Source of the DNA: Candidatus Scalindua japonica
GTDB taxonomy: Bacteria > Planctomycetota > Brocadiia > Brocadiales > Scalinduaceae
DNA: 45,954 nt
Assembly: GCF_002443295.1 (NCBI RefSeq)
Contig: NZ_BAOS01000040.1
Coordinates: 1-45,954 of the forward strand
Reading direction: 5' to 3'
Shown here: positions 34,321 to 43,676 of the stretch, one piece after another
Layout of the letters: the number at the start of each line of letters is the position of its first letter
How positions within the stretch are numbered: position 1 is the first letter of the stretch
The notes under the pieces: generated by a model
Seen by the model: the letters and a program-made list of their open reading frames with translations, nothing else
Databases searched by the model: none
Told to the model about the DNA's origin: nothing
Made by a program: the position numbers and the translations under genes

Positions 34321-37161
34321 TCAAATCATTGATTTTAAATACTTCCCTGTATAAGATCCCTTCGTACCGGCAATTTTTTCGGGAGGACCTGCAGCAATCA
34401 CCTCTCCACCTCTTTCTCCTCCCTCAGGTCCCATGTCGATGATATAGTCTGCAGTTTTGATAACGTCTAGATTGTGCTCAATAACAATTACGGTATTCCC
34501 CATATCCGTCAGCTTGTGGAGTATCTTCAGGAGTTTCCGAATATCTGCAAAATGAAGTCCGGTTGTGGGCTCATCAAGTATATATAGCGTTTTTCCAGTA
34601 CTCTGTTTTGCAAGTTCAGTTGAGAGTTTTACCCTTTGCGCTTCACCTCCGGAAATGGTAGTGCTTGACTGCCCAAGTGTTATGTATCCTAATCCAACGT
34701 TTTGTAGTGTCCTCAATATGCGCTCAATACGGGGGACATTTTTGAAGAAATCATACGCCTCTTCCACTGTCATGTCGAGTGTGTCTGCAATGGTTTTGCC
34801 CTTATATCTTATTTCCAGTGTTTCCGGGTTGTATCTTTTACCTCTGCATTGTTCACAGAGGACAAACATATCCGGCAGGAAGTTCATGGCAATTTTCTTC
34901 GTCCCCTGGCCTTCACACAACCCGCACCTGCCTTCTTTAACGTTAAAACTGTAACGGCCGGATTTGTATCCCCTTATCTTTGATTCCTTTGTCTGGGCAA
35001 AAACATTTCTTATGTGGTTGAAGAGGTCTGTGTATGTTGCTGGGTTTGATCGCGGTGTGCGACCAATCGGGGATTGGTCGATCTCTATTACTTTGTCAAT
35101 TTTTTCTATTCCCGTTATCCTGCTATGTTTCCCCGGCTTGAGACGACTGCCATATATCGACTTCATTAAAGCTCTATGTAAAATCTGATCGATAAGAGTG
35201 CTCTTGCCCGAGCCTGAAACGCCGGTTATACAGCAGAATACGTTTAATGGGATTTGGACGTCAATTGATTTAAGGTTGTTTTCCATTGCGCCTTGTATCA
35301 AGATAACGTTTTTCATATCTGCTTTTTTTCTTATGCCGGGGATTTCCACCTTAAGTTTGTGGTTCATATATTGAGAGGTTAATGACTCTTTATTGGAGGT
35401 TATTTCTTGAACAGAGCCCTCTGCTACTATCTCCCCTCCATGTTCTCCTGCACCAGGTCCCAGATCAATTACATAATCTGCATTACGTATAGTTTCTTCA
35501 TCATGTTCAACTACTATTACAGTATTTCCGGAATCCTTCAGTTTTAATAATGTATCAATTAATCTTTTATTGTCTCTCTGGTGTAATCCAATAGTAGGTT
35601 CATCCAATACATAGCACGCACCGATCAGGCCGGTCCCTACCTGTGTTGCCAGTTGGATCCGCTGCACTTCTCCACCGGAAAGTGTATCACTCCTTCTGTC
35701 CAGTGTTAAATAGTATAATCCGATATCAAGCATGAAGCCTGATCTGATTATAATCTCTTTTAAAATCCCTTTTGCTATGATCTCTTTCTCTCCCTTGAAT
35801 TTAAGGGCCTTAAAGAAGTCAAAGGCATTTTTTACCGTCATTGAAGTGATTTCATTTATTGTTTTTCCATTAACTTTTACGGATAACGCTTCAGGTCTTA
35901 ACCTGGCTGCTTTGCACCCTTCACATGTAGTGTATTCCATATATCTTTCAAGGCGTTTTATAACATCCGGACTGTTTGTTTTGTCATATACCTGCCATAA
36001 TACCGGAATGACACCTTCAAAGCGTTCCCCCGCTTTAAGGTTTTTTTTATTGAGAGGTTCTCCGTGTAACAAAATATTTTTAGCCTTTTTCCCGATCTTC
36101 CTGATCGGTACCTCCGTGTCAATACCATATTTTTCTGAAAAAATGTCTAATAAACTGTTGTAATGCCCCTGTGTAATTGGACTCCATTTTGACCATGCAT
36201 GAACAGCATCTTCTCTTAGACTTAATTCCTCATTTGGTATTATCAATTCCGGATCAAACTCCAGAGTCATACCTAATCCTTCGCACTCTCTGCACGAACC
36301 ATAGGGGCTATTGAAGGAGAACATTCGGGGAGCAAGTTCTTCATAGCCGATCCCACAATCCGGGCAGGAATAGCGTTCACTGAAAACCATATCCTGCCAC
36401 TTTCCTTTCTTTTCGCGCGCAACAATTACGACGCCTTCTCCCAGTTCCAGACTCGTATGTATTGAGTCACTGAGCCTTTTTTGAATATCATCCTTAACTA
36501 CAAGTCTGTCTACGACGATATCAATATCATGCAATTTATACCTGCTCAGTTTGACGTCGCTGCCTGCATCAATAACCTTCCCATCGACTCTGGCACGTAC
36601 GAACCCCTTACGTCTTATTTTCTGAAAAATCTCTTTGTGTTCACCTTTTTTGCCCTTAATTATTGGTGTTAGAATCATAATCTTTGTGCCATAGGGAATC
36701 CGTGATACTCTATCCATAATCTGCTCTATGGATTGTCTGGTAATTGCAGTTCCACAATTATGGCAATAGGGAGTGCCGACTTTCGCAAAGAGAAGGCGTA
36801 GATAGTCGTATATATCAGTTGTTGTGGCGACGGTAGAACGCGGGCCTGAATGGCTTGTTCTCTGCTCGATTGCGATAGTGGGAGGGAGGCCTTCTATGAT
36901 ATCGACGTCCGGCTTCTGCATCTGGTCGAGGAATTGTCTGGCATATGAGGAGAGGCTTTCTATGTAACGTCGTTGCCCCTCCGCGTAAATAGTGTCAAAG
37001 GCCAGGGAGGATTTCCCGGAACCGCTTACACCGGTTATAACCACAAGCTGATCTCTCGGAATGTTTATGTTTATGCTTTTCAGATTGTGTTGTCTTGCAC
37101 CATTTATTGATATGTGATTGACAGGTTCTGACTTAATAGAGTTACTTCTTTTTACTTGCAT
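34321..37161 (-). CDS. uvrA: Excinuclease ABC subunit A
   Basis: A 946-residue DNA-damage sensor of nucleotide excision repair. Both ABC modules are visible: Walker A GVSGSGKSSL near residue 42 and GVSGSGKSTL near 645, with DEPTIGLHQRDN and DEPTTGLHFADI as Walker B/D-loop motifs. Zinc-binding cysteine pairs (CHNCG, CPDCG, CRECEG, CGLCEG and CEQCRG) are in their usual places. It is the standard class I UvrA length. Its ATG overlaps the last 20 bases of pepA, so the two are translationally linked. uvrB/uvrC are not in the window. Confidence 0.96.
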   Translation of the reverse strand: MQVKRSNSIKSEPVNHISINGARQHNLKSININIPRDQLVVITGVSGSGKSSLAFDTIYAEGQRRYIESLSSYARQFLDQMQKPDVDIIEGLPPTIAIEQRTSHSGPRSTVATTTDIYDYLRLLFAKVGTPYCHNCGTAITRQSIEQIMDRVSRIPYGTKIMILTPIIKGKKGEHKEIFQKIRRKGFVRARVDGKVIDAGSDVKLSRYKLHDIDIVVDRLVVKDDIQKRLSDSIHTSLELGEGVVIVAREKKGKWQDMVFSERYSCPDCGIGYEELAPRMFSFNSPYGSCRECEGLGMTLEFDPELIIPNEELSLREDAVHAWSKWSPITQGHYNSLLDIFSEKYGIDTEVPIRKIGKKAKNILLHGEPLNKKNLKAGERFEGVIPVLWQVYDKTNSPDVIKRLERYMEYTTCEGCKAARLRPEALSVKVNGKTINEITSMTVKNAFDFFKALKFKGEKEIIAKGILKEIIIRSGFMLDIGLYYLTLDRRSDTLSGGEVQRIQLATQVGTGLIGACYVLDEPTIGLHQRDNKRLIDTLLKLKDSGNTVIVVEHDEETIRNADYVIDLGPGAGEHGGEIVAEGSVQEITSNKESLTSQYMNHKLKVEIPGIRKKADMKNVILIQGAMENNLKSIDVQIPLNVFCCITGVSGSGKSTLIDQILHRALMKSIYGSRLKPGKHSRITGIEKIDKVIEIDQSPIGRTPRSNPATYTDLFNHIRNVFAQTKESKIRGYKSGRYSFNVKEGRCGLCEGQGTKKIAMNFLPDMFVLCEQCRGKRYNPETLEIRYKGKTIADTLDMTVEEAYDFFKNVPRIERILRTLQNVGLGYITLGQSSTTISGGEAQRVKLSTELAKQSTGKTLYILDEPTTGLHFADIRKLLKILHKLTDMGNTVIVIEHNLDVIKTADYIIDMGPEGGERGGEVIAAGPPEKIAGTKGSYTGKYLKSMI

Positions 37162-38668
37162 CAGTCATCTTCTTCCAGTTCATAACCAAGTGTGTCAATA
37201 ACCGCACGCCAACCCCGGTAGCGCCTTTTCTTATGTATGGAGTATCCTTTTCTACAAGAAACGTTCCTGCAATGTCAAGGTGTACCCATGGGAAGTCTTC
37301 TACAAATTCGGCTAAGAAACACGCAGCTGTAATAGTCCCCGCGTATTTACCTCCGGTATTCTTAATATCTGCTATGTTGCTTTTTATCAAATCATTATAT
37401 TCTTCCCATAGCGGTAATTCCCACACTCTTTCATGGCAGTTTTCACCGGATTGTTTTACCCGGTCTTTAAGCTCTTCATTGTTACCAAGCATGCCTGATG
37501 CAAAAGTGCCAAGCGCAGCGACACATGCGCCGGTTAATGTGGCAATGTCTATCATGGCATCAGGCTTATACTTTTTCGCGTAACTGATTGCATCAGCCAG
37601 AATCAGGCGTCCTTCAGCATCAGTGTTTAATATCTCTACCGTCTTTCCTGACATATATTTGATAATATCACCCGGTTTCAGGGCACGGCCACCGGGCATG
37701 TTTTCTGTACATGGTATCAATCCCACAATATGGGAGGATGGTTTAAGGTCGGAAATAGCCTTAAAAGTACCCAGCACAGCGGCGGCACCCGACATATCGG
37801 CCTTCATCAGATCCATACCTGCCCCGGGTTTTAAGGATATTCCTCCTGAGTCAAAGGTTACACCTTTACCCACAAGGACTATTGTATCATTAGTGTTTTT
37901 CTTAGAATTATATTCAAGGATGATAAATTTAGGTGGTTCAGAGCTTCCTCTCGATACATTCAATATACCGTTCATACCCAGTTTTTTCATTTCCGGGATG
38001 GACAATACTTTACATTTAACTCCAGTTTTCTTTGCAATCTCTTTTGCTTTATTTGCAAGGAATGTTGGCGTTGCGTCGCTGCCCGCCATATTTACAATAT
38101 CACGTGAGAAACAGACGGCTTCTGCTTCTATCTGGCTTTTCTGTACTGCAGATTTAACATTTTCCAGGTCATCCTTCTTCTGAACAATCAGAGAGTAATT
38201 TGTAATATCCGTTTTTTCTTCCTTCTTTAATGTTTTATACATGGTGAAAGTATAGAGTGACAATAAGATGCCTTCTACCACTGAACGAGTAACATCTTCC
38301 AGAGAGATCTCCTTATTTTCTGTTCCATATAATAATAATGAAGGATTTTTATATTTCTTTTCCTGGATAACTCTGGTGGCTGTGCCTGCGGCCTGTCGGG
38401 CTTTGTCAAGTGAAAACGCGGTCGATTTTCCCAGCCCGACTAACAGGACTCTTTTTGGAGCAATCTTCTTATCAGTTGGGATTAGTATCGTTTCATTCAA
38501 TTTTCCGTTAAAATCACCGTTTTGCAGTAAACTTGATATTGCCTTTCCGGATGCTTTATCAAGGGCGTTTAAATCGGAAGGGATTTTTTTTATATTTTCA
38601 AAGAGACTTATTATGATTATGTCTGTAGATTTTTTTTCTGCTGCGCCAAATGTTACTGATAACTTCAT
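37142..38668 (-). CDS. pepA: Leucyl aminopeptidase (M17, PepA type)
   Basis: A 508-residue two-metal aminopeptidase that removes N-terminal residues from peptides in the cytoplasm. The catalytic C-terminal half shows VGKGVTFDSGGISLKPG, the MKADMSGAAAVLG metal-binding stretch and the M17 signature NTDAEGRLILADA. WVHLDIAGT occurs near the C-terminus. GGAGG precedes the ATG. It precedes and overlaps uvrA on the minus strand. In some bacteria PepA also binds DNA, which cannot be judged here. Confidence 0.95.
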   Translation of the reverse strand: MKLSVTFGAAEKKSTDIIIISLFENIKKIPSDLNALDKASGKAISSLLQNGDFNGKLNETILIPTDKKIAPKRVLLVGLGKSTAFSLDKARQAAGTATRVIQEKKYKNPSLLLYGTENKEISLEDVTRSVVEGILLSLYTFTMYKTLKKEEKTDITNYSLIVQKKDDLENVKSAVQKSQIEAEAVCFSRDIVNMAGSDATPTFLANKAKEIAKKTGVKCKVLSIPEMKKLGMNGILNVSRGSSEPPKFIILEYNSKKNTNDTIVLVGKGVTFDSGGISLKPGAGMDLMKADMSGAAAVLGTFKAISDLKPSSHIVGLIPCTENMPGGRALKPGDIIKYMSGKTVEILNTDAEGRLILADAISYAKKYKPDAMIDIATLTGACVAALGTFASGMLGNNEELKDRVKQSGENCHERVWELPLWEEYNDLIKSNIADIKNTGGKYAGTITAACFLAEFVEDFPWVHLDIAGTFLVEKDTPYIRKGATGVGVRLLTHLVMNWKKMTDASKKK

Positions 38669-38772
38669 CTGAAATCCTCCATAATATATAAGAAGAGAAA
38701 CAACTGTTTTTTATAGTTCCAGAGCGGTATATTATACTAATTTATAACGTATAACAAGAGAACCTTTTTCTT

Positions 38773-38801
38773 TTGACAATCAAAGTTCTTTGCATTAGAA
38801 T
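38773..38801 (+). promoter_or_regulatory. Promoter of the foldase-ccs cluster
   Basis: TTGACA at 38773-38778 and TAGAAT at 38796-38801 are exactly 17 bp apart, with eleven of twelve consensus bases. Predicted start near 38808, about 35 bases before the ATG at 38845. Confidence 0.65.
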
Positions 38802-38844
38802 CAAAAGTTTATAATTAATTTTAAAATCAGTAGCGGGGAAAGTG

Positions 38845-40290
38845 ATGAAAATAAGGCTTTTTATAACGTTAATTTCTTTAAGTTTTGCAGGTTTATTAAT
38901 AAATGGTTGTGGTGATAATACACCAAGCCCCCATGGTGGTATTGTCGGTGCTCCGCAAAGCGGAGGCGACATGAACTTTGAGCAGCAGGCATTAAAAGCG
39001 GAGCAGGATGATCTTGCCAAATTGAAAATAGGAAAAATGCATGCGAGTGATTCAGATGATGGTCATCTCAGTGCTCATGGCACTCCTAAAGAAACGAAAA
39101 AAGATCCCAATGAGGTAATAGCGACAGTAAACGGCGAAAAAATTATACGTCTGGAACTTGACAAGATAATGGATAAAGCCAAAACAAGAATGAGTAAATC
39201 TAATCTGCATCTTGTAGAAGAAAAAGTTATAAATGATTTAATTACACAGGCAGTACTCAAGCAGTTTATTAAAAAGGAAAATATCCAGGTTGATCTAAAC
39301 CGTATTGAAACGGAGATTAATAATTTCAGGGAGAATATAAAAAAGAATCCTCAGACTAAAGACAAAAGCCTTGAAACACTTCTGGAAGAGCAGGGGGGAA
39401 GCCTCGACGAGTTGAGAGTTGCCCTGGATATCTCATTCGGAGTAGACGAATACCTCGAAAAGACTACATCAGAGGAAGAGATGAAAACCTATTTTACGGA
39501 GAACATAGGCAGCTTTAACGGGGAAATCGTTACTGCAAGTCATATTCTTATAGATACAAAAGGCGTAACCGATGAGACAAAATTAAAAGAGGCAAAAGAG
39601 AGAGCAGAAAAGATAAAAAAAGAACTTGATGAGGGTGGTGATTTTGTACAACTTGCTAAAGCCCACTCCGATTGCCCTTCCGCTAAGACTGGCGGAAATT
39701 TAGGTCCTATCAAGAGAGATGACATGGTAAAAGAATTTACGGATGTGGCCTACGCGACAGAGGTAAATGGTATCAGTGAACCGGTAAAAACACAGTTTGG
39801 TTATCACATTATCAAAGTTACAGGTAAAGACGCAGGTAAAGACGTCAATTATGAAGATATTAAGGATAAGGTAAAAATTGCACTTCATAATGAGAAAACA
39901 TTGAATTTAATTCAGGATTTACTCAAAAAATCAGATGTTAAGGTACTATATACGCCAACTCCATACTATGCGGCAACGTCATCCGGTGGTGGCCATGGCG
40001 GCATGGGCGGTGGCGGGCATGGCAGTGGCATGGGCAACATGAGCATGCCAGGAGGACATGGAGGGGTGTATGGTGATCATGGTAATATGAAAACGAATAC
40101 TTCTCCTCATGGCGGCGCTTCACCTCACGGTGGTACTGGCAATCCATCTCCTCACGCTGGAATGCCTATGCCGGGTGCTTCTTCACCCCATGGTGGTGCT
40201 TCACCTCATGGTGGTTCAAATCCACACGGGCAAATGAGTTCGGTAGAAGGTGGGTCTGTAGAGAAGAAATTTACTCTTACAAACGATTGA
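38845..40290 (+). CDS. Parvulin-type peptidyl-prolyl isomerase lipoprotein with His/Gly-rich SPHGG tail
   Basis: A 481-residue lipoprotein: signal peptide with lipobox LINGC (lipidated Cys at about residue 22), then TPSPHGG. A SurA/PrsA-like N-domain (about 90-210) is followed by a parvulin domain (about 228-325) with TASHILIDTKG, SAKTGGNLGPIKRD and TQFGYHIIKVTG. The last 110 residues are a low-complexity Gly/His/Met/Pro tail containing GGGHGGMGGGGHGSGMGNM and four more SPHGG copies. The His/Met-rich tail suggests copper, nickel or haem-iron binding. It is followed by CcsA- and ResB-like genes, so it may chaperone apocytochromes or other exported proteins. Start at ATG 38845 (GGGGA six bases before) rather than the adjacent GTG at 38842. 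Confidence 0.82.
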   Translation: MKIRLFITLISLSFAGLLINGCGDNTPSPHGGIVGAPQSGGDMNFEQQALKAEQDDLAKLKIGKMHASDSDDGHLSAHGTPKETKKDPNEVIATVNGEKIIRLELDKIMDKAKTRMSKSNLHLVEEKVINDLITQAVLKQFIKKENIQVDLNRIETEINNFRENIKKNPQTKDKSLETLLEEQGGSLDELRVALDISFGVDEYLEKTTSEEEMKTYFTENIGSFNGEIVTASHILIDTKGVTDETKLKEAKERAEKIKKELDEGGDFVQLAKAHSDCPSAKTGGNLGPIKRDDMVKEFTDVAYATEVNGISEPVKTQFGYHIIKVTGKDAGKDVNYEDIKDKVKIALHNEKTLNLIQDLLKKSDVKVLYTPTPYYAATSSGGGHGGMGGGGHGSGMGNMSMPGGHGGVYGDHGNMKTNTSPHGGASPHGGTGNPSPHAGMPMPGASSPHGGASPHGGSNPHGQMSSVEGGSVEKKFTLTND

Positions 40291-40333
40291 TAGAGATCCT
40301 TCTGCCTGGACTTTGTTATTTCTTTTCGACACG

Positions 40334-40419
40334 GCCTTGTAGTTACAAGGCTGGTGTTGATTATTGTAGGGCCTCTCTTTCGAGAGGAGTCCAAGACTGG
40401 AATCCTCTCGAAAGAGAGG
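40334..40419. repeat. Two palindromes forming a long intergenic hairpin element
   Basis: GCCTTGTA-GT-TACAAGGC (40334-40351) is a perfect 8-2-8 palindrome. At 40372-40419 a 17-base arm (CCTCTCTTTCGAGAGGA) pairs perfectly with 40403-40419; the inner TCCA/TGGA extends it to about 21 pairs with one mismatch around an AGAC loop. Each 17-base arm can also fold alone (CTCT-TTCG-AGAG). It sits between the foldase and CcsA-like genes, where it could be a REP-like mobile repeat, or attenuate or stabilise the transcript. No T run follows, so it is not a standard terminator. Confidence 0.75.
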
Positions 40420-40514
40420 AACATTTCCCCGCAACTACATCAAAAATAGTATTAGCTACCCATCTTTAAGTTAAGAGGGATTTTGAAAGATTGTAAACGG
40501 AGTTAACGTATAAA

Positions 40515-41291
40515 ATGGATCCTCAGTCAGCTATAAAAATATCCGTTATTCTATATTGGAGTTCACTGTTAATCTATACTTCCTATTGGATAGTCGGCTT
40601 CATGGGCAGAGGGATAAGGTTCTATGTCCTCCTGGGTGGAATTGTCCTGCACACGGCATCAATTACCTTCAGGGGTATTGCTATAGAATATTTCCCGCTG
40701 ACTAACAAATTTGAATCATTTACAGGGTTTGCTCTTGCATGCTTCAGTGTGCTTCTTTTTTATTCCAGGGTAGAGAGTTACGTCTACAGGATTGCAACGT
40801 TTAGTGTAGGATATATTTTCTTTGTTGTTGCTTCCGTTTGCTTCTCCTCTTATTTAATGAAGGTGTCATATGCACCGCCGCTTATGTTGACGATATGGTA
40901 TGTCCTTCACGTTCCTATATCTTTCTATTGCTATGCATTATGGACAAGTGCTTTCGCTGCAGCAATGGCAAGATATTTTTCCGGAAGTGAAGATAAGAGA
41001 CGGTTTGAGTATATAATAGATGCTGGCTTCCAATACGGATTTATAGCCTTCTCGATATCTATGATATTCGGCGGACTATGGGGTTATGTAGCCTGGGGGT
41101 CCTATTTTCTTTGGGACGCGAAGCTGCTCTGGTCTGTGATTATCTGGTTCTTTTATGCGACTTGCATTCATCTGGATTATTGGCCCGCATCCAGAAAGTA
41201 CAAAACACCACTGGCAATAGTTGGATTTGTTATACTTCTGACAACGTATGTTGGTACAAGTTTTCTTATTAAAAGTTCACACAGTTTTTAA
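40515..41291 (+). CDS. CcsA/ResC-like cytochrome c assembly membrane protein (divergent)
   Basis: A 258-residue polytopic protein with about eight membrane segments that belongs to the haem-handling family (CcsA/CcmC/ResC). Expected landmarks are a conserved histidine in WYVLHVPIS, the tryptophan-rich motif at AWGSYFLWDAKLLW (about residues 195-208), and a last histidine in KSSHSF at the very C-terminus. The W-rich motif departs from the usual WGSYWSWDPKETW pattern: Trp to Phe, Pro to Ala, Glu to Leu. It presumably exports or presents haem for attachment to CxxCH motifs with the ResB-like protein 6 bases downstream. Altered residues may reflect a specialised paralogue. Confidence 0.82.
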   Translation: MDPQSAIKISVILYWSSLLIYTSYWIVGFMGRGIRFYVLLGGIVLHTASITFRGIAIEYFPLTNKFESFTGFALACFSVLLFYSRVESYVYRIATFSVGYIFFVVASVCFSSYLMKVSYAPPLMLTIWYVLHVPISFYCYALWTSAFAAAMARYFSGSEDKRRFEYIIDAGFQYGFIAFSISMIFGGLWGYVAWGSYFLWDAKLLWSVIIWFFYATCIHLDYWPASRKYKTPLAIVGFVILLTTYVGTSFLIKSSHSF

Positions 41292-41297
41292 TATAAA

Positions 41298-42266
41298 ATG
41301 AAAAAAGTATATGATTTTTTAAGGTCCCAGAAGACGGGAATAATAGTAGGATTTGCGGTTACGGGACTCCTTATAATAGGCAGCCTTATCATGAATTACT
41401 GCCCGGAATCCTACGAGGGGCTTTCGGGTGAAGATATCACATTCTTCTTTAATGAACCTAAGCCGATACACATCTGGTTTTACCTGATGTTTGTTGCCTT
41501 TGCCATGTATGGGATATGTATCTTCATCTGTACACTGGACTCTATCCTTAGAAAGGTAAAGGCACGTTCCAAAAAAGTTGCTTTGTATGGTGCCTCAATT
41601 GTTCATATCGGTTTCCTCGTCACGCTTGTGGCGCATCTTGTTGGCGGCATATGGTCGGAGTCTGGCAGACCAATCACGGTTTCCAATACATGGGTCCAGG
41701 CCGGTGAATATGAGTTAAAGGTGACAGGGCTTGACTCAACTACTTACCCAAACGGTATGCCCAGGAAGATAACCGCACAGATGAAGATAAGGAAAGACGG
41801 GGAGGAGTATGATGACACGCTCGGCTACAACAACCCTGTGCTTGTAGATAGCGGGACCAAACAGTTCCTTTTACGAAATTATGGAAACATGCCAAACGCG
41901 GTAGTAATGAATATTGACGGACAAACAGTGACGTTAAACATAAAGGACGTCATAGAGATAAACGGAACAGATGTACTCATTGCAAATCTTTACATGCCGC
42001 CTCAGTTCCCACTGCCTGTTCTGCAGTTAGTCTCAAAAGGTAATAACGATAAATACGATCAAACCTATGTCCGCATTGGCAGGCAAAATGTTCAGAATGT
42101 TAAGGGGGTAGACGTAATATTTCAAGACATTAAATCTACACCTGCTGTAGTTGTTACAACGAAGAAGAACCCGAGTATACCACTTACACTGATTGCAATC
42201 GGCTGTTTTGGGTCAGGTATGCTTTTGGTGGTCTTCAGGACGGCGTACAAGATGGTCAGGGTTTAA
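41298..42266 (+). CDS. ResB/Ccs1-like cytochrome c biogenesis protein
   Basis: A 322-residue membrane protein. Three membrane segments occur in the first third (about residues 15-33, 56-78, 95-117), then a soluble domain of some 170 residues starting at SESGRPITVSNTW, and a final membrane segment (about 295-315). This is the ResB/Ccs1 layout in a compact form. VHIGFLVTLVAHLVGG contains conserved histidines. ResB and CcsA together form the system II haem lyase. It directly follows the CcsA-like gene and has no visible Shine-Dalgarno, suggesting coupling. The weak overall resemblance leaves the exact subfamily open. Confidence 0.8.
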   Translation: MKKVYDFLRSQKTGIIVGFAVTGLLIIGSLIMNYCPESYEGLSGEDITFFFNEPKPIHIWFYLMFVAFAMYGICIFICTLDSILRKVKARSKKVALYGASIVHIGFLVTLVAHLVGGIWSESGRPITVSNTWVQAGEYELKVTGLDSTTYPNGMPRKITAQMKIRKDGEEYDDTLGYNNPVLVDSGTKQFLLRNYGNMPNAVVMNIDGQTVTLNIKDVIEINGTDVLIANLYMPPQFPLPVLQLVSKGNNDKYDQTYVRIGRQNVQNVKGVDVIFQDIKSTPAVVVTTKKNPSIPLTLIAIGCFGSGMLLVVFRTAYKMVRV

Positions 42267-42749
42267 GCGAGCAAGATGTTCTGGTTTATGAATTACGATC
42301 TCAAATTACAGGAAACGTGAGGTATTTAACGGATTGAGCAGATGCAGGATGAAACACTGCTCATCCTGGACATCATATAGTTTCTGTAGAACACCACATA
42401 TCGTAATGATATCCATAGGAATCAAATTAGTATTATACAAATATACAAAAAAGTTCTGTTGTAAGCGTTACTCACCCTACCAGATTTTCATACTACTGTA
42501 TTAATAAATTTGATCTTATATACGTTGTCACTCTTTTATCAATTAATTTCCAACACCTGCTTAAAGAAAGACTTAGCGGAATATCTATTAAACTGGGTAT
42601 GCATGGATAGATAAAGGCTTTTGACTTGACTGTTTATGGGTATTGTGTTAGATTTCAAATCCAATATATCATTTCACATACACCCACTAGTAAGTTAAAT
42701 TTAGGTTCCATTTCTATCAGAATAAACGAGTAAATCTATTTCAATCGTA
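42267..42749. other. Gap after the ResB-like gene
   Basis: 483 bases with no real gene. At 42336-42368, GAGCAG can pair with CTGCTC and CAGGATGA with TCATCCTG. The two stems share bases and exclude each other. A promoter candidate TTGACT (42626-42631), 17 bp, TAGATT (42649-42654) lies about 95 bases before the CPBP gene. Confidence 0.4.
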
Positions 42750-43670
42750 ATGAAACAATATAATAAAATAATATTTCTATTCTTAATTATACTATTTTTC
42801 AGCTGCATCCTTGCACCCATTAAGAAGGTGCCTCTGGATTTTATGTTAGCAAAGACAGGGTTCATGGCTGATACTGTTGACTTTGAAGATGGTGTGTATG
42901 ATTTTGGTAAGGTGATGAGGCGGATTTTGATGGTGGTTGCCCTGATAGTGTTTATTGTCTTCAGGAAATCGCTGAGATTTGGCGCTCTGGTCTCTTCAGC
43001 GATAAAGACCGGACCCGGTTTCCTTCGGCAGTTCCGGTTGGGGTTCTTGCTTGCAGTAGTACCTCTACTTATCTATTATGGACTTGGACTTCTTACCGGC
43101 GCGTGGATTATTCATATAGATTATGATTCGGCAGGGGTTACGATATTATACATTATTAAATACGCATTGATAGGCTGCCTCATAGGTATTATAGAGGAGA
43201 TACTTTTCAGGGGTTTTGTACTGCAGTCTTTTCTGGAGAGTGTGTCGTTGCCTGTGGCTGTTTGTGTAAGTAGCTTGATTTACTCGATGCTCCATTTTTT
43301 TAAAGCTGATGTCTTTGTGTCTACAGGTTTTCAGCCGCTTGTTGGTTTTACAACCATTGCACTTTTTTTTAAACCGGTTTTCTTTGATTTTTTTAGTAAT
43401 TTGCCAGCAATTCTCGGTCTGTTTCTGGTTGGTGTAGTGCTCTCATACGCGTTTATCAGGACGAAATCGTTGTATCTCTCGATTGGTCTTCATGCGGGAA
43501 TGGTGTTTATGATGAAGGCAGACGGGATGTTCCTCGTTCGTGTCAGGGAAAAACTGGGATGGTTGTTTGGTGACAGCAAGTTGGTAACAGGAGTGCTCGT
43601 CTGGTTTCTCTTAATATTTATTTTATTTGTAATAAAAAGAATTTATAGTAGAAATATTACTTTGGAGTAA
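42750..43670 (+). CDS. CPBP-family intramembrane metalloprotease
   Basis: A 306-residue integral membrane protein with about eight hydrophobic segments. It carries the CPBP/Abi motifs: EEILFRGFVLQSF (EExxxR, about residues 148-160), LIYSMLHFFKAD (a motif-2 histidine) and SIGLHAGMVF (motif-3 histidine). These form the active site of the CAAX-protease-like fold. Substrates of bacterial members are mostly unknown (bacteriocin self-immunity, prenyl-protein processing). lpxD begins six bases downstream, so it is probably co-transcribed with lipid A genes. No clear Shine-Dalgarno. Confidence 0.82.
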   Translation: MKQYNKIIFLFLIILFFSCILAPIKKVPLDFMLAKTGFMADTVDFEDGVYDFGKVMRRILMVVALIVFIVFRKSLRFGALVSSAIKTGPGFLRQFRLGFLLAVVPLLIYYGLGLLTGAWIIHIDYDSAGVTILYIIKYALIGCLIGIIEEILFRGFVLQSFLESVSLPVAVCVSSLIYSMLHFFKADVFVSTGFQPLVGFTTIALFFKPVFFDFFSNLPAILGLFLVGVVLSYAFIRTKSLYLSIGLHAGMVFMMKADGMFLVRVREKLGWLFGDSKLVTGVLVWFLLIFILFVIKRIYSRNITLE

Positions 43671-43676
43671 ATATAA

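Noticed and set aside
40206-40434. Minus-strand small proteins around the hairpin element
   Set aside because: They arise from the palindromic repeat and the antisense of the SPHGG tail; similar spurious frames are typical of REP-like repeats.
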